Shown: positions 47,731-60,940 of the stretch, in pieces
How positions within the stretch are numbered: the stretch's first letter is position 1
Layout of the letters: each line of letters begins with the position of its first letter
Source: Rhytidiadelphus loreus
Lineage: Eukaryota > Streptophyta > Bryopsida > Hypnales > Hylocomiaceae
Assembly (NCBI GenBank): GCA_947034895.1
Contig: OX344765.1
Location: 20,899,001 to 20,963,000, forward strand
Direction of reading: 5' to 3'
DNA: 64,000 bases
Translations under genes and position numbers: made by a program
Notes under the pieces: generated by a model
Databases searched by the model: none
What the model saw: only the letters and a program-made list of their open reading frames with translations
Told to the model about the DNA's origin: nothing

Positions 47731-49779
47731 GAGGATTAATTATGATGACAAAGGATGACAAATAAATTAAATAATAACTATAAACTATGGAGATAGTTTT
47801 TAGAAAGTGAAATTTGTCTTGATTAAAATTGAATAAGAATGCAATGTTGATTGTGCATCATAAAGAATGATTATTGTAAAAGACAAAAACAAACTTTTCA
47901 TTGAAAGAACAAATAGATACTGTGCATGTCTCTTCAAGGATGTTGTACAACAATTCATTTTATCAAGCTTGTATGGGACTATGTCTTAATTGCACATGGT
48001 TCAAAGGCCTTGGTAAATGAAGATGACCAAAATCAAGTTTATTCTTTAAAATCTCTAAACATGCTAGGTATCATATAGTGGAAAGGAAGGTTTTATAGCC
48101 TAGCAAGTTGCATATAATAGAGTTGAAGAAAATTGAGTGAATTCAACTCTTACATTAAAGTATGAAGAAAAAAACTTTTCTTATTATGGTTATCTATATA
48201 AGATCTTTAGCTCTTTCTGAAATTGGGGTGAATCTAGCTAAAGTTTATTTGCTTGAGATTCTAAAGTTTATTGGATAGTAGCAGAATAGGTAGAAATTGC
48301 ATCCAAAATTGAAATTGTTGTCGCTACTTCAAAACTTGTAATTGGGAGTACAAAATATCCATTAGAATATTATAGAATTTTATAGAAAAAATCAACTTGA
48401 TTTTCCCTCTCAAAATTAGGTTTTATACTATTGTAACCATATCCACAATTGAAACCATAAACTTTGATATTGTTTTCAATAACGTGATGGTTGCCATAAC
48501 ATTCTTGAACTTTTAGACATGGATCCCTTTGTTTTCCATGAATCAAAGCCCTTTTCACTATAGAAAATCTTGAATTCAAGTTTGCCCATGAATTATGGAC
48601 TAGTATAAATTACAAAGAATTATTTCAAGTACAATTAGGTCCAATAATTTTACAAAATTTTCTTTCGAGGTAGATTCAATTAGCAAAAAGTCTATGAACT
48701 TCAAGATGCTCTAGAAAGCTAAAAAAATGTATAAATTTTCAAACCACAAATTGCATTGGAATTGAAGAAAAGTATACTTGAATATCATACAACTTCCAAA
48801 GAAGTAAAGGAGTCAAGCTCATGGTATGAAGAAGTTAATTTGGCCTCATAATTTACCATGGAGAACCTTTGGAAGATAGTCAAGGATTTGTTGCGACACT
48901 GGTGTAGGCTGAAAAACAAGCAAGAAATGATACAAACAATTCAAGCAATTTGGTATCAACTATCTTTACAACAATTGCAAATGCTCATTTCTAATATGCC
49001 CAATAGAATGCAAGTTGCAATTTCAACAAAGGATAGCAACACTAGATGGTAGATAGTTTATAGAAAGATCCAAGTTGTTGTATAATTTTGAATTTCCCAA
49101 GTATAAAGTAGGAGACTCTAAAATTGCCCTTGCATTTAGAATCGCCCCTAAGAATGGGCCAAAAATAGTGCAAATGGTTCTTGAAATGGAGTAGATTTTG
49201 TGAGGTGAGAAAATCTCATTCCAAGTGTGTAGTTTCATGACAATGAGCAATCAATAGGGACTCCGAGTACGTGTTATTTATAACTCATGAAAACATTCTT
49301 AAATTACCTAGAAGGAAATTCAAATTTTTGAAGCGTTGTAATAGTATAGTGCTGAGTTGTTAGGCTTTTTGGAATAGCCACAACATACATGTGCAATGCT
49401 CTATTTTTGGCACTCTTTGGGTGCATTGACAAACTTTCACAAACATGCTAAGCTTTTTCTTAACCGATTTTTGGACTCACTTGCTATAATCAAAGGCACA
49501 TTTGAATTGATGATTGTTCTAGCCTATACATAGCAATAGCACCCTACACACCTTTCCCTTCAACAAATCGCAGCTTATTCAATATGACTCAAGAAAATAA
49601 TTAAAAAACGGCATTGAATTGCTTTTCATTTCTCTATCTACCAAAACAAATAGAAAGGTTTAGGCAGACTGATTTGTTAACATATGGGCAATTCTTGAAA
49701 ATCTAATCATTTTTTAGTGTGCTAGAACGTCCTCAAGTTCATGAACTTTTTTGTTGAATCTGCCTGGGAACAAAATTCG
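47731..49779. other. AT-rich non-coding stretch
   Basis: Stop-dense with no recognised gene, RNA or repeat. A 64-codon frame at 48858 has no recognisable motif. Confidence 0.4.
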
Positions 49780-50060
49780 TAAACTGTCATTATTGAACCC
49801 CCACTGTACAATACAGTCTCTGACAGTGCATAAAGATCTGTCCGTAACTTACATTGTATAACCAGGCAATGATCCTCCCCATGTTGGGAAGGTATTATGC
49901 CTTCCTAGATGCAAGGGAGGGACTAATCAGTTAATGCAAGGATTGGGGTTGGCAGAGGAGCCATATAAGACAATTTTGTTCACTGCTGGGTTCCCTTTCC
50001 AAGGACGCAAAAGGGACCCCTCAGCGGGCCTCATTGGTAAACAACGTTCTGTCCTTACTA
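49780..50060 (-). repeat. GC-richer dispersed repeat, inverted copy
   Basis: Reverse complement matches 37700-37980 (shared blocks given there). Confidence 0.6.
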
Positions 50061-51000
50061 GTCTCCTTATTCAAAGAATGTTGTGTCATCCCTAGTGAAA
50101 ATTTGACAGAAGGTGGTCCTTTGGGTCAGTAGTACTGTGAAATTGGTGGATGTCGGTGCATTAAGATTAGGTTTCCATGTGAGGCCATGCTTTTCTGATT
50201 TCAGTAAGAGTGACAAACAAATAAGTTAGCTCATGTAAGTTAAGGGTGCGTGGCATGGGCGCTATCCAGGTGCGATGGGCCATGGGCCTCACTTGAAGTA
50301 CAAATATTCCGCCCCCCAACACACAAAACCCATTGAATGTCGATTTGAGAGCCCCTTTGCTTAACTTAAACTTAGTTTCCCCAATGAATGGGTGATATGA
50401 AAATCAGTGCCACTAGCTTAGCTTAACTTTGTTTCTTACACACATTGACCTCCAATAAGTTAAGTGGCGAGTTGGTGACTCTCTTGATGGCCGGTAGTGT
50501 AGTGTAGTGTAGCCTGCTGACAGTCCCAGTCAAGTGAAAACCAACCTTATCAGGACGGAGGCAATGATATAAAAGCTGGGCAACACACTGTATCGTAGCC
50601 GGCACCATTTTAGTGCAGTGTGTGTGTGAGTGAGCGCGTCCTTGGCTAATAAGCTACACGGCTTGAGTTCTTTCTTCTGCAAAAGAAAAAAGAGCAGTTG
50701 AAGTTGAGAGAAAGGCTGGAACTACTGTACGGCCTGAGATTCATGAGCCCCCCCTTTGCCCGCCCATGCCTGACTGATGATTGAGACCTGCACCACCGAA
50801 GCACACAGAGCTGCCACGAAGACAAGCTAATGATCACATACCGAATTGATTTATAAATTCGACTCAGTCTCCCTGCGCCCGCCGCCGCCGCTCATTTCAC
50901 TCACTTAAACATATCCTACTGATGGCTGGACCAACAGAAGGCTTGATGAGAGAGAGAGAGAGAGAGGAACCCGCCCCGCATCAACCCCTACATTGGAACC
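50061..51000. promoter_or_regulatory. GC-rich island with a TATA-like site, origin unknown
   Basis: Composition jumps to about even between 50200 and 51000. GATATAAAAGCTGGGC (about 50567) resembles a TATA box with a G/C flank. A short CCGCCGCCGCC run (about 50880) and a GA microsatellite (about 50947-50967) follow, all features common in plant 5' regions. No coding exon follows before AT-rich repeats resume at 51010, so this may be a captured or orphaned promoter/5' leader. A tandem TAGTG run is at about 50495-50512. Confidence 0.3.
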
Positions 51001-52308
51001 TCCAAGGCCTCTTTTTTTAAGCTTCGTGGAATTCATTTGGCTCAAAATGGAACAAAAAGTCAACATTTTGGGACAAATTTGAAAAAAATCTACTCTACAA
51101 TTTTTTTAAATGAGTTTTTAATGTGATTTTTCTCCAAGATCTAGTGTATTTGATGCTCATTTTCAAGAGCCCTCAATAATGACTATTCTTGTACAAAATC
51201 TTGAATGGGTCAAATCTCACTCAAATGGACCAAAAAAGGGGTCAGACACATTCAAATCTGCAATGTATCTTCTTTATAGCTATTGTTTTTTAATGCTAAT
51301 GTTTTTTAATGCTAATCTATTAAATTTAGTCATTTTAGTCCTTTTCCATTAGTAGTTCAAGGCATGTTAAGACTAATATTTTTCTATTTACAAAATAATC
51401 TAATCTTTTTTACTAAAGTTCAAATTGAAGTTCAATATCACCTTGTCAGTTTTTTCAATGGTAGAAAAGGGGTTTAATTTCTAATGAATAATAATGCGAT
51501 GAAATTTAAAAAAATCATATGTATATATATTCATATGATAGAGTAGAAAAAGAATCATTTGCTACAATTTAAATATTTTTTCATTTTCTATAATATTCAG
51601 AAGTAAAAACATTTGAACGTCTTTTTCAATAGAAAAACTAGTTCAAATGATGATTGTGATCAAATAAAAAGTGTTTATATTATTTACATAAAGGTCCCTA
51701 AAAAATCAACTTTTGAAATTGAATGTTTAATTATTTTTAAATATTAAATCAAGAATGTGTCAAAAATCAATAAATTGATTAAAAAATTATACTATTTTTA
51801 GTCCAAAATTTAATCACTAGAAATTCTTTTTCATAATTGTGTATTTTAAAAGATTAAAAAATTAGGATAAAAAAATCTATTTAAAGTACTATAATGTAAC
51901 AAAGACACTAAATTTAGCTTTAAAATTAGTGATTTACAACTTTTAAAAGATTTTTTTTATGAAATTTTTTCTTCATCCCTTTAAGACAATGCATTTCTAT
52001 ACTATTCATCAATAAAATTTTAAAAATAATAACAACATCAAAGTAATTGAGACCTTAAAAAGTTTAAAAAAGGACTCAAGTCCTATCCTACAAAAGTAAT
52101 CCCAATGGTACCTTTGAATGTGGTTTGACCCGAATAGAAAAATCATAATGATTATTCATTTTCAAAATCAAATTTTTGATGCTAAAACTAGACTTGAAAA
52201 ATAATTTGTTTAAAAAACCCTACTAAAAATAGTAACTTGGTAAGGTTTTGTTTAACTTCAAAGTATCGTTGACACTAGAACTTGGTGCCTCGGGCATTTA
52301 GGGATTAA
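51001..52308 (-). mobile_element. TTAA-type element, subfamily R, with internal extra sequence
   Basis: Ends at the right in GGGCATTTAGGGATTAA (52305-52308). Blocks at 52120-52260 and 51070-51200 match, inverted, 42591-42930, while 51240-52110 has no counterpart there. Left boundary not clear. No genes. Confidence 0.5.
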
Positions 52309-52548
52309 TCATTTAGGAAACCCAATTATGATTGCACCATTGTATTTTGTGTGTTTGACATAGAAGGTGTACATGAATTGAAGTATATAGTGGAAACAAA
52401 AAAATTCCTTCATATTGTGACATATTTAATGACACATGGCACTCCTAATTTGAATCATTATCGTGTCTCTTTTATGTCAAAGAAGCTACAAAATAGTCAA
52501 GTTCTAAAATTGTATGGTGTTATACTTGAACATGATCAAGTTTATATG

Positions 52549-53525
52549 TTAACCCCTAAAGCACTAAATTGCTTTTTTTTTTGTGGCAACATAGCATTTT
52601 TGGACAACTATCTACAAATGGGATTTTTATTTTTTTTCTTTGAAATTTTCCTAGAACATGTGCCCGAGGAGTAGCTATAAGGCCCAACAATTCTCATAAC
52701 TTTTGACTAGATGGTTAAAAAGTTAAATATTGTATGATATGTAGTTTTCATTGCTGAATGTGTAGCCCAAATAGCTAAAAGAACTTATTTAAAAATCACT
52801 TTTTTAATCAATAAAAAATTGAAATTGATTTTCTAGAATTATATATATGTGGAAAGTTTTGAATCATTCCATCTTGATTAATGAAATGAAAGTTATGAGG
52901 AGTTCTAGTTTGTAGGTAGTTTGCAAGTAGATATAGAATCTCTACTCTAAAATAAACTTTGAAGTCCTTTATTTAACTCAAATTTCATTATTTTTGGAGA
53001 AAAAAAATGTGTAGATAGTTTATTATAGCATTACAACCATTGGATTGGTACAAGGATTGGCATTTTTCAAATCCATAAATAAATTGTTAACAATTAAGTG
53101 TTTTGAGTCATTCTCTACTTCTTTCTAACTATATTCTTCCTACTATATTCTTCCTATATGTTGTACAATTATAAATGATCTGAAAATTTTCAAGCATATA
53201 GCCAATTTACCTTGAAGAATGAATCCAAAGATTAACCACCATTTTGGATATTTTTTCATACAAATTTGACCTTGTAAAGTGTAGCTACCCAATTTTTCAC
53301 ATGCCCCCAAATAGATTTTGTCCAATTCAAACACTATTATATTGCAGTTTACAAGGTGAAAATTTCTGAGATTTTTTTCACATCTTCTCAAACTAGATTA
53401 CTACAAGATCCTACAATTACAAGTGTCTAAAAATGTTTTTTTTTCTAAAATTTGATACTTGTACTGGAAATGGCTTCTTTGGAGCATTTTTGGTGAAAAC
53501 ATAGTCAAAAACCTTTAGGGGTTAA
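52549..53525 (+). mobile_element. Full-length TTAA-flanked non-autonomous element, reference copy (969 bp)
   Basis: TTAA at 52549-52552 and 53522-53525. Ends CCCCTAAAGCACTAA and, reverse complemented, CCCCTAAAGGTTTTTGAC, so the inverted ends are short (about 9 bp). Copies or parts appear at 10625, 34745, 36555, 39253, 45955 and 58220. No open reading frame of note. Confidence 0.75.
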
Positions 53526-55900
53526 AATGACATCTAAATGAAATATGCTAATTGTTAAATTAACAATCCAATGGTGTATGTCTTGCCATTTTTATGGTGC
53601 ATATGGAGTTTGTATCTTAGAAGTCAAATATGATAAACCATATTGGTATATGGTCCCCTATAAACCTTTAAGGACTAATTCGATAAAGTAAATTGGGATT
53701 TAAAAATTAGGATATGAAATCATTTTTTAGGATAAAAAGACCATCAAAGGATTTATAAAATAATATAATGTATCTCTTGCACATATGCTCAAAGTCCGCA
53801 TTCGAGTCTGCATTTTGTATGTAAGTGCATAGATTGGAGAAATTGTTTGATTTCTTGAGATGATATCAAAAAGTGTCCATTAAAGTTGGAAAAATAGACA
53901 ATTTGTAATTATATTTCTGAACACTACTCACATTTCCTAAACTTACAAACATCAAAGTGTCTATTTTTTATGTTTTCCATTAACCTATCTTCTTCTATCA
54001 TGTTTGGAAATTTTTTTAATCCTTAGACTTTTAGAAATATATTAATTATATTTTTGTATTCTATAAATTAATGTACTACGTATTTTAAATATAAAAGATA
54101 TTTTCCAAGCACTTTAGTACCCCAACAATATCCCAAATTGTAGCAAAGTGGAACATTGCAAATTAAACCATCATTTTATGAGTAAAGTAAAGCATAATGG
54201 AAATCAAATATTACCCTTGACTCAAATTTTGATCTTGATAGGAGCATCTTTACCCAAACATTATAATTAGCATTGTGAAGGCATTGCCATTTCAATCCCC
54301 TACATTAATCTAGTAGTTGGTTGCGGTAGCTAGTGCAACATCCTCCATTCTAGGGGCAAACTTTCTAAATTTTTGTTTGGCTTTAGGACCTCATCATGTA
54401 GGGGCCCTTGACTTTTTCCATGCCTTGAAATCGGAGATTCTTTGTCAAAGGCCAATGATGAGAAAATGAACTCCAAGAAGTTCCAACCAAGGGGAGATCT
54501 AACAGTAAAGTCAACAAAACTTCTCAAGAATCCATGCTTGGTGTGTTTGCATGGTGTGATGGAATGAGGACTAATTTGCCCAAATATTAAATTGCCTTAG
54601 TTGTGCCAACTTCACCATCTCTATTGCGGATTTGGTTGTCCCACATTGGATATGCCTTAAGTAGTAGAGAAGGGCCTATATCAAGTGAGAAATTGGTTGT
54701 GGAGGGCATTGATGGTTGGAACTTGTTGCCTCTAGTCTAACTGGGTCTACAAATTGAAAGAATTGACTTTAGTAGTTTTGTAGATGATATAGAAACATTA
54801 GCTATTGGAACTAGTAGGATTTATGTCCAATTTTAAGGAGTGATTAGGTGCTTGATGCATGACTATAGTTCTTTGTGGTAGGCAACTTCACAACAAGATT
54901 TACTTGTATTACTTCATATTATTCATGCTAATTTTGGCGTTTTCAACTGTTATGTGAAGTAATTCCTATGGCATCACTTAGAAATGACTTTAATGGACCA
55001 TTATCATTATTGTAGGTTTGTGTAAGTGACTAAAAACAATGGATAAAGCGGTTAAAAAAGACAACATCATTGGGCACAAATTTAGCCCGATGATTTAAGT
55101 GTTTATTGTCTACAATTGACCAAGATTCATTGGCAATGAATCTTATATAATAACCATGACATAGATTGGTGTTGTTACATTTGCGTTACTTGTGCTTGTG
55201 TTGAGGTTGCTTAGAGATATGTTATTTATTGAAAGTATATTTTTTATGACATCCATAGATTGGCATGTTTTGTTTTTTCACTATATTGGATAGTTAGTAG
55301 GATTAGATAGATAGTAGGATTAAATAGATAGTAGAATTATTTATAAAATTTGAAATTTTCTCCTACTATCTATTGAATTCAGTAATTGTAATCAATTGCT
55401 TTGCAATAATAGTTTAGAATATACTATAGTATAACATGCAATAATTATTGCAAAGGTGGATGTATTGCCAATGAAAGCTAATGATTCAAGTACATGAAAG
55501 TCCCCTTGAGTTCCATTGGTTGGAGGAGTAAATGAAAGTTCTTCATTTGATTTGAATTAATCATAAACTCTTTCATTGAGGCCCTTCTTTGCACTTATAG
55601 TAGTCTAAACATGGTACAATAGGCCACATAAATCCTTCAAACATATAAATTGGCCCATGTGAAGGATCCTCTAATTTTGCACTTGACGTTTCGTAGTGTC
55701 TAGTAGTATTGCCTAGGACTCTATGATATTATAATTAGATAGGAGATTTAGAATGTTTGTACATGTCAATTTTCAAAAAATATGTTTGTAGAAGACTTAT
55801 AAAACCATAATCTAATTGTTTTGGTTTGAAATTCTTTTTTCATTCATATAAATTCCATTGGTGTTTTTTTTCTAAGAAAAAAATTACAATCTATTTTCAC
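53526..55900. other. AT-rich non-coding stretch
   Basis: 54540-55250 is slightly richer and could be a decayed gene, but I recognise no domain in it. A 19-bp AGTAGGATTAGATAGAT tandem is at about 55295-55350. Confidence 0.35.
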
Positions 55901-56137
55901 TTAAATGGTCAATTTCATTAAAATGGCAGTATTCCGCATGCCATTTTAATGGAATATCTTCTACAAATGGAGAATAAGTGTGCCACGATAGGGTCATACA
56001 TGTGCCAATTTTATGCCTAGCACATTCAAATCACTCCTAGTTTACGCATTTCCACTCCCCTCGGACAATCTTTCTATTGTTTTCATTTTGTGCCATTTTA
56101 ATGGAATACCACCATTTTAACGAAATTGACCATTTAA
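55901..56137. mobile_element. TTAA-flanked MITE (229 bp)
   Basis: TTAA at 55901-55904 and 56134-56137. Ends ATGGTCAATTTCATTAAAAT and, inverted, ATGGTCAATTTCGTTAAAAT, differing at one base. The inner half repeats CCATTTTAATGGAATA twice more. Different ends from the CCCCTAAA family but the same target. Confidence 0.7.
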
Positions 56138-56689
56138 TAAGTATTTTAACAATGGTAGAGGTCTCAAAAAACTAAATGGTAGACTAATTTATCTCCAAAA
56201 TTTTCATCAACCCTTGTCTTAATTTTTGAAGATAAATGATTAAGACTCTAAAATTTGGAAAAAATGAATCTTCAATATTTTAATAAATTTTCATACTTTT
56301 ATTTGATTATTTATTTCAAAATATTGCATATTCTATGCTTCTAATGTATTTCATAATATTAGTTGCTATCTCATAAATTTCAAAGCCCTTTTAAGGTCTC
56401 GTAATGTTTGTAATCCATCTCGTAACCAAAAGATGAAGATTGAACAAAATAGAGGATGAAGTCCAAACCAATTTGGCCAGTTGGTTGTATGAGTTGTTTA
56501 GTTGTTGCCTCAACCATTGCCAAAATTTGAAACACTCATAATTTTTGCATTGAGAGTCCAAATGAGATGTTTTTAGTGCAACAAACCACCATTTTTTTAT
56601 GTTTTCCAAGATTTTCTTAGACATTTTTTCATGATAAATTTTGTTAACCTAAGCCACACCATAGGATACAAATGAAAGTTGGGCAAGCT
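56138..56689. other. AT-rich non-coding stretch
   Basis: Nothing recognised. Confidence 0.4.
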
Positions 56690-57560
56690 CATATGATTTC
56701 AATTTTTGGCTTATTTTATTAAAAAAATTCTTGATATAAAAAAATAAAAGCTTTCATGGAATATAATTTTAATTTCAATTGGTGCCTAATGGAAAAAATT
56801 ATGCCACTCTAGGTTCAATATGTTTGCACCTGGACAACAACAACAACTTGAAATAAATTTGTTTGAATTTTTTGATATAGAATGTATTTTTATCTATATA
56901 CAAGGGTTTGATTTATTCCATTTGAATTAGTAGTGAGAATTATAGAACGTTTGTGTTATGTGGATGATTATAACATTTTTTTTTAAAACAAAATATTGGA
57001 TTCATCTTTGAATTCAATTTTCCAAAAAGAATAGGTCCACAAAGATTATTTTGTTTGCTAAAACAATCTTAGTAGTAGCATGGTTCAATTTCTTCTTAGA
57101 ACTATTAATGATTTAGTTATTTTCTATCCCACGACTATTTTATTTTAATATTTTTTAATTTAAATGTTTGGATTCTCAATCTAATTCTTCAATATGAATA
57201 TTTTTAAACTCAAAATCTGAAGTATATAAATTCTTAGTTTGGAGGATCTAAAGTTTTATAATCTAGTATAGTAGGGTGTAAAAATAAAAGTGTTTTATTC
57301 ACTTTTAATGCAAACATCTAACAATCTATACTATCAAAGCCTCTGGAATTTCTTCATAAGCATTCTCATGCTAGTTTAGTGCAAGATCCTATGGTTAGCC
57401 ATATGTAAAGAAAACATCTCTATTTTATTTTTAGTCTTTATAATAGAAATGATAACTATTTTAGACAATGTTAAATCCTATGGTTGATAGGCAAAGGAAA
57501 CATTTTTTTTTCTATTTCTACTATTTGCACTAGAAATGTCAATTTTGGAATGGTTTTTGA
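56690..57560 (+). repeat. Dispersed repeat related to 46868-47730 (subfamily Q)
   Basis: Collinear blocks with 46868-47730 as listed there. No clear TTAA at its left edge, so this is a truncated copy. Confidence 0.5.
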
Positions 57561-58219
57561 AAAAGATTCACAAGTTTTAACTCATTCCAACATATTAGGG
57601 GTAGTGACATCTTCTTCGAAAACAAATTTTTTATGAAAAATGATAAGTTGTGTAGTGAAAAGAAAAGCCAATAGGGAGCTATTTTACATGAAGGTGTGAC
57701 ATCCCTATTGTATTGTTGCAAAAATAAGAATGGAAACTTGAAAGAACTATTGACATGTGGGGAGGATCGATGTTGTAAAGAGCCATGATTAGTGGGAAAG
57801 AGACACAGTCAACAAATCCAAGTGAATACGGTTGCGGTGAGGATCCAAATGAAGACTCTTTTGCGTCCATTATGGCAACTTGATTGGGTGAAAGCAGCAC
57901 ACAAAGGGTGAAACACAAATAAAACCTTCCTTTGTTGTAATCTTCTTCACACCCATTCTTCACCTTTTAAATTAGAAGAATGTCTATTCTCAATCTTCAG
58001 AGAACGGAACCTCCACAAGCCATAGAGAGCCTAAGGAAGAGTGCCATGTTTCTATTCTTTGAAGATTGAGAATGGAATGAAGAAGGTATGACTACTCTTA
58101 TTGTATAAAACCAAGTGTCACAAAAATTTAAACCAAATGTAAACAACAATCTTTTGTATTAATGAAAGTGTGACGTGATTCATAGATTAAAATTACATAG
58201 ATTAGAATGATTACTTTTT
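57561..58219. other. Non-coding stretch with a short inverted repeat
   Basis: ATTCTCAATCTTCAGAGAA (about 57982) pairs with TTCTTTGAAGATTGAGAAT (about 58056). No gene recognised. Confidence 0.4.
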
Positions 58220-59021
58220 TTAACCCCTAAAATTCTTTCATATTTAGAGCCCCTAAACTACTTCAAACTACTAGTTTCCAAAGCAAGGCTAAAATCTTCA
58301 TCTATATTTATTTTTTAACAAACCCAACCATATGATCCTTTAGTTAACTTGTTAGAGTACTCCCTTCTAAAATTTCAGAAAAAGAAACCTTATCAATTGC
58401 AAGATCATGATGCTTGCATTTCAAAAAGAAGTATTTTCAATTCTTCCCAAATGGTTTGAATTCATTTCCCAAACTTTTTACCCCAAAAATGTGTAGATCC
58501 TACAACTTGAAAATTCTCCATAATATGTTGAAGAAATAAGTTGGAAATACATTAAAAAAGTTTCAGCCAAAAAAATTTCATATTCATTCTTGAAAAAAAT
58601 AATAAGTGGAGAAAAGTAGAGAATGATTTGAAATACTAAATTGTTAAGAATTTATGGAATTAAAAAAATGCCAATTCCAATGGTTGTAATGTTGTAATAA
58701 ACAACCAACATCCTATGGTTTTATTTTATTTCAAAATGATTGAAAAATGATTTAAATTAAGGTCTTCAAAGTTTATTTTAGAGTAGAAATTCCATAATTG
58801 CCCACAAACTATAACTCCTCATAACTTTCATCTCATTAATTAAAATAGAATGATTAAAATATTTCCACATATATATAAATTTAAAAAATCAATTTCAGTT
58901 TTTTATTACTAAAAAATGTGATTTTTTTCGAGATATTGGGCTACTCGGGATCCAAAAGAGACTACATGTCATACAATGACTTTTTAATTATGTAGTCAAA
59001 AGTTATGAAATTTTTTGTACC

Positions 59022-60303
59022 TTAACTCCTAAATGTCCAAGCTATTAAAAAAGAACATGGGCTTATAATTATCCCCAATGAAACAATTTTTTTTCTTCAA
59101 AATCTAACCGTATAGATGTTTAAAAAACTTGCTTATTAGTGTGGAATCCAATTTTGAGTGTGAAATTGCATAGGAGTTGAGATTATAACAAGAGAAATGT
59201 AATTATCTTATTTTTAGTATTCTACCCTTCCCCACAATGTTTGAGAAATTTGCATATAAGAGTTTTGACAAATTGGAGGTGACATGAACAACTGAAAATT
59301 GTGTTAGCACACTAAGGGCCACTTCATACTATGGTTGTCCAAGTCGAGAGGCCATGGCATTGAGTGGCCAAACTTTGTTGAGAGTCCAAAGAAATGAGCA
59401 ATAAATAGGTAATAAATAATAGGAATTGGAGCCTTTGGCTGGCCATAGTGTAAAGCCTCCAAAGGCCAAGCCCAAAGTCCAAACTCTTAATAATGAATTT
59501 CCACCTACCAATCTAATGGTTGAGATCTTGTCATAAATTGATGGCCTCTCGGCCATAGTTTGGGCATTCATTTCTAGCCAACCCAAACTTCCTTTGAGAG
59601 TCCGTTGCCATGTAGACAATTTATTGCCATGTAGGTAGTTGGAGGGTGATGGCCATTGGATTTGTGCATCCTAGTGTGAAGGGTCGAGAGGTCAAACTTT
59701 GGGTGTTTTAAAATTTGATTGGTAGAAATCCACGGCCTCTCGACCTTTCAGTCGTAGTGTGAAGTGGCCCTAAAATGCTCTTCCAAATAGCTTAAGTTCA
59801 AATGAAGGGCTATCAAACTCATTACACAATCCACCTTGCAATTATTGAAATGCAATTTTTTTTTATAAGTAGAAATTGCAAATAACTCTAGATCAACACT
59901 TGCATGTTTAAATTTTCAATGCTGAAAATCATGAAAACACTTTATTCTTTCCATTGGGACCACTTTCAAAACAAATGGATACGTACAATTTTGTAGATCT
60001 CAAATCAAGTGAAATTGGCAACCTTTGCTAAATCCTTTGGAAATTAATAAATTGGCAACCTTTGGAAATGAAGTAAAATTGGCAAGCTCAACTCTTCACT
60101 AATGATGCATATATGAGTTTGAGAAAATCTCAAAAATCAAATATTTACCCCTTACAATGAAATATAAAAGCTTCCAATAGTTAACCTTCAAAATTGCTTG
60201 TAAATTTTTTCAAAACATAAAAAAAAAATTTAAGTACCTACACCAAAATGAGCCTAGAGTTTTAAGACAACCAAATATGGTCGGTTGGGTAGTTAGGGAT
60301 TAA
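59022..60303. mobile_element. Nested TTAA element (1,274 bp) with proven empty site
   Basis: TTAA at 59022-59025 and 60300-60303. Ends CTCCTAAATGTCCAAGC and, inverted, TCCCTAACTACCCAACC. Removing it and one TTAA restores the reading ...CCTTAAAGCTACTC... of the sister copy at about 40045. It itself carries the MITE at 59316-59770. Confidence 0.8.
59316..59770. mobile_element. Tourist-like (PIF/Harbinger) MITE, 455 bp
   Basis: Ends GGGCCACTTCATACTATGG and, inverted, GGGCCACTTCACACTACG. TAA lies directly outside both (59313-59315 and 59771-59773), the 3-bp duplication of PIF/Harbinger elements. A second inverted block, TCGAGAGG.../...CCTCTCGA, lies just inside. No coding capacity. Confidence 0.82.
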
Positions 60304-60425
60304 AGCTACTCCTAAACCACATGCTATGTGAAATTTCAAAGGAAAATAAATGCAAATTACTTTTCTAAATGAATGTCCCAAACACTATGTTGCCAAAAAA
60401 TGCTACTTGGCCTTTTAGGGGTTAG

Positions 60426-60751
60426 AAAATGAAGTCCTCTTTAGTATACCCCCAAAGTTCACAATTGTCCACTACCATACATTGATCAAATCAAACAAGT
60501 CTTTGGAAGGCTCCAACTCTCTCATATAGACAAACTTCCAGCCTCCATACTTTTTATTCTATACCTCCAATATTTAACTTGTTTAAAACCATCAAATTTT
60601 GTAGGGTTTTAATTAGTCCCAAAAGGAGAGATGTATACCTTTATTCTTAAATACACTAATTATGGGAGGCCAACAAATACTTTAAAATTTTCATTGAGAT
60701 TTTAAAATTTTAAAATTTGGAATAGTTTGGGTTAAATTTTTATATGAATTA
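60426..60751. other. AT-rich non-coding stretch
   Basis: Nothing recognised. Confidence 0.4.
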
Positions 60752-60940
60752 TAGTAGAAAATGCAGGATTTCTGACAAAATTTTGTTGATTTGGTGGCAT
60801 TGTCCCGGTCACTATTATGTTGGTTTCAACAAAAATCTATTGATTTTTTAACAGATTTCTATTGAAATCAACAAAACAATGATTGGGACAATGCAACCAA
60901 ATCAACCAAATTATGTTAGAATTCCTACGTTTTCTACTAG
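60752..60940. mobile_element. MITE with ~55-bp inverted arms
   Basis: TAGTAGAAAATGCAGGATTT..., then TTGATTTGG..GCATTGTCCC on the left, mirrored by GGGACAATGC..CCAAATCAA and ...CCTACGTTTTCTACTA on the right. A second inverted pair, ATCTATTGATTT.../..ATTGAAATCAAC, lies inside. The target duplication is too short to call. Confidence 0.75.

Larger units (their letters stand above)
58220..60425 (-). mobile_element. TTAA-type element containing a nested TTAA element
   Basis: Left TTAACCCCTAAAATTC at 58220; right CCTTTTAGGGGTTAG ends at 60425 (TTAG, one change). The body is collinear with 34745-35505 and the 52549 family but is split at 59022-60303 by a complete second element sitting at its internal CCTTAAAGCTACTC site. 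The intact form of that site is readable in the 39253-40168 copy (about 40045). Confidence 0.75.

Noticed and set aside
50480..50520. GTAGTGTAGTGTAGTG as a functional site
   Set aside because: A short pentanucleotide microsatellite without context.
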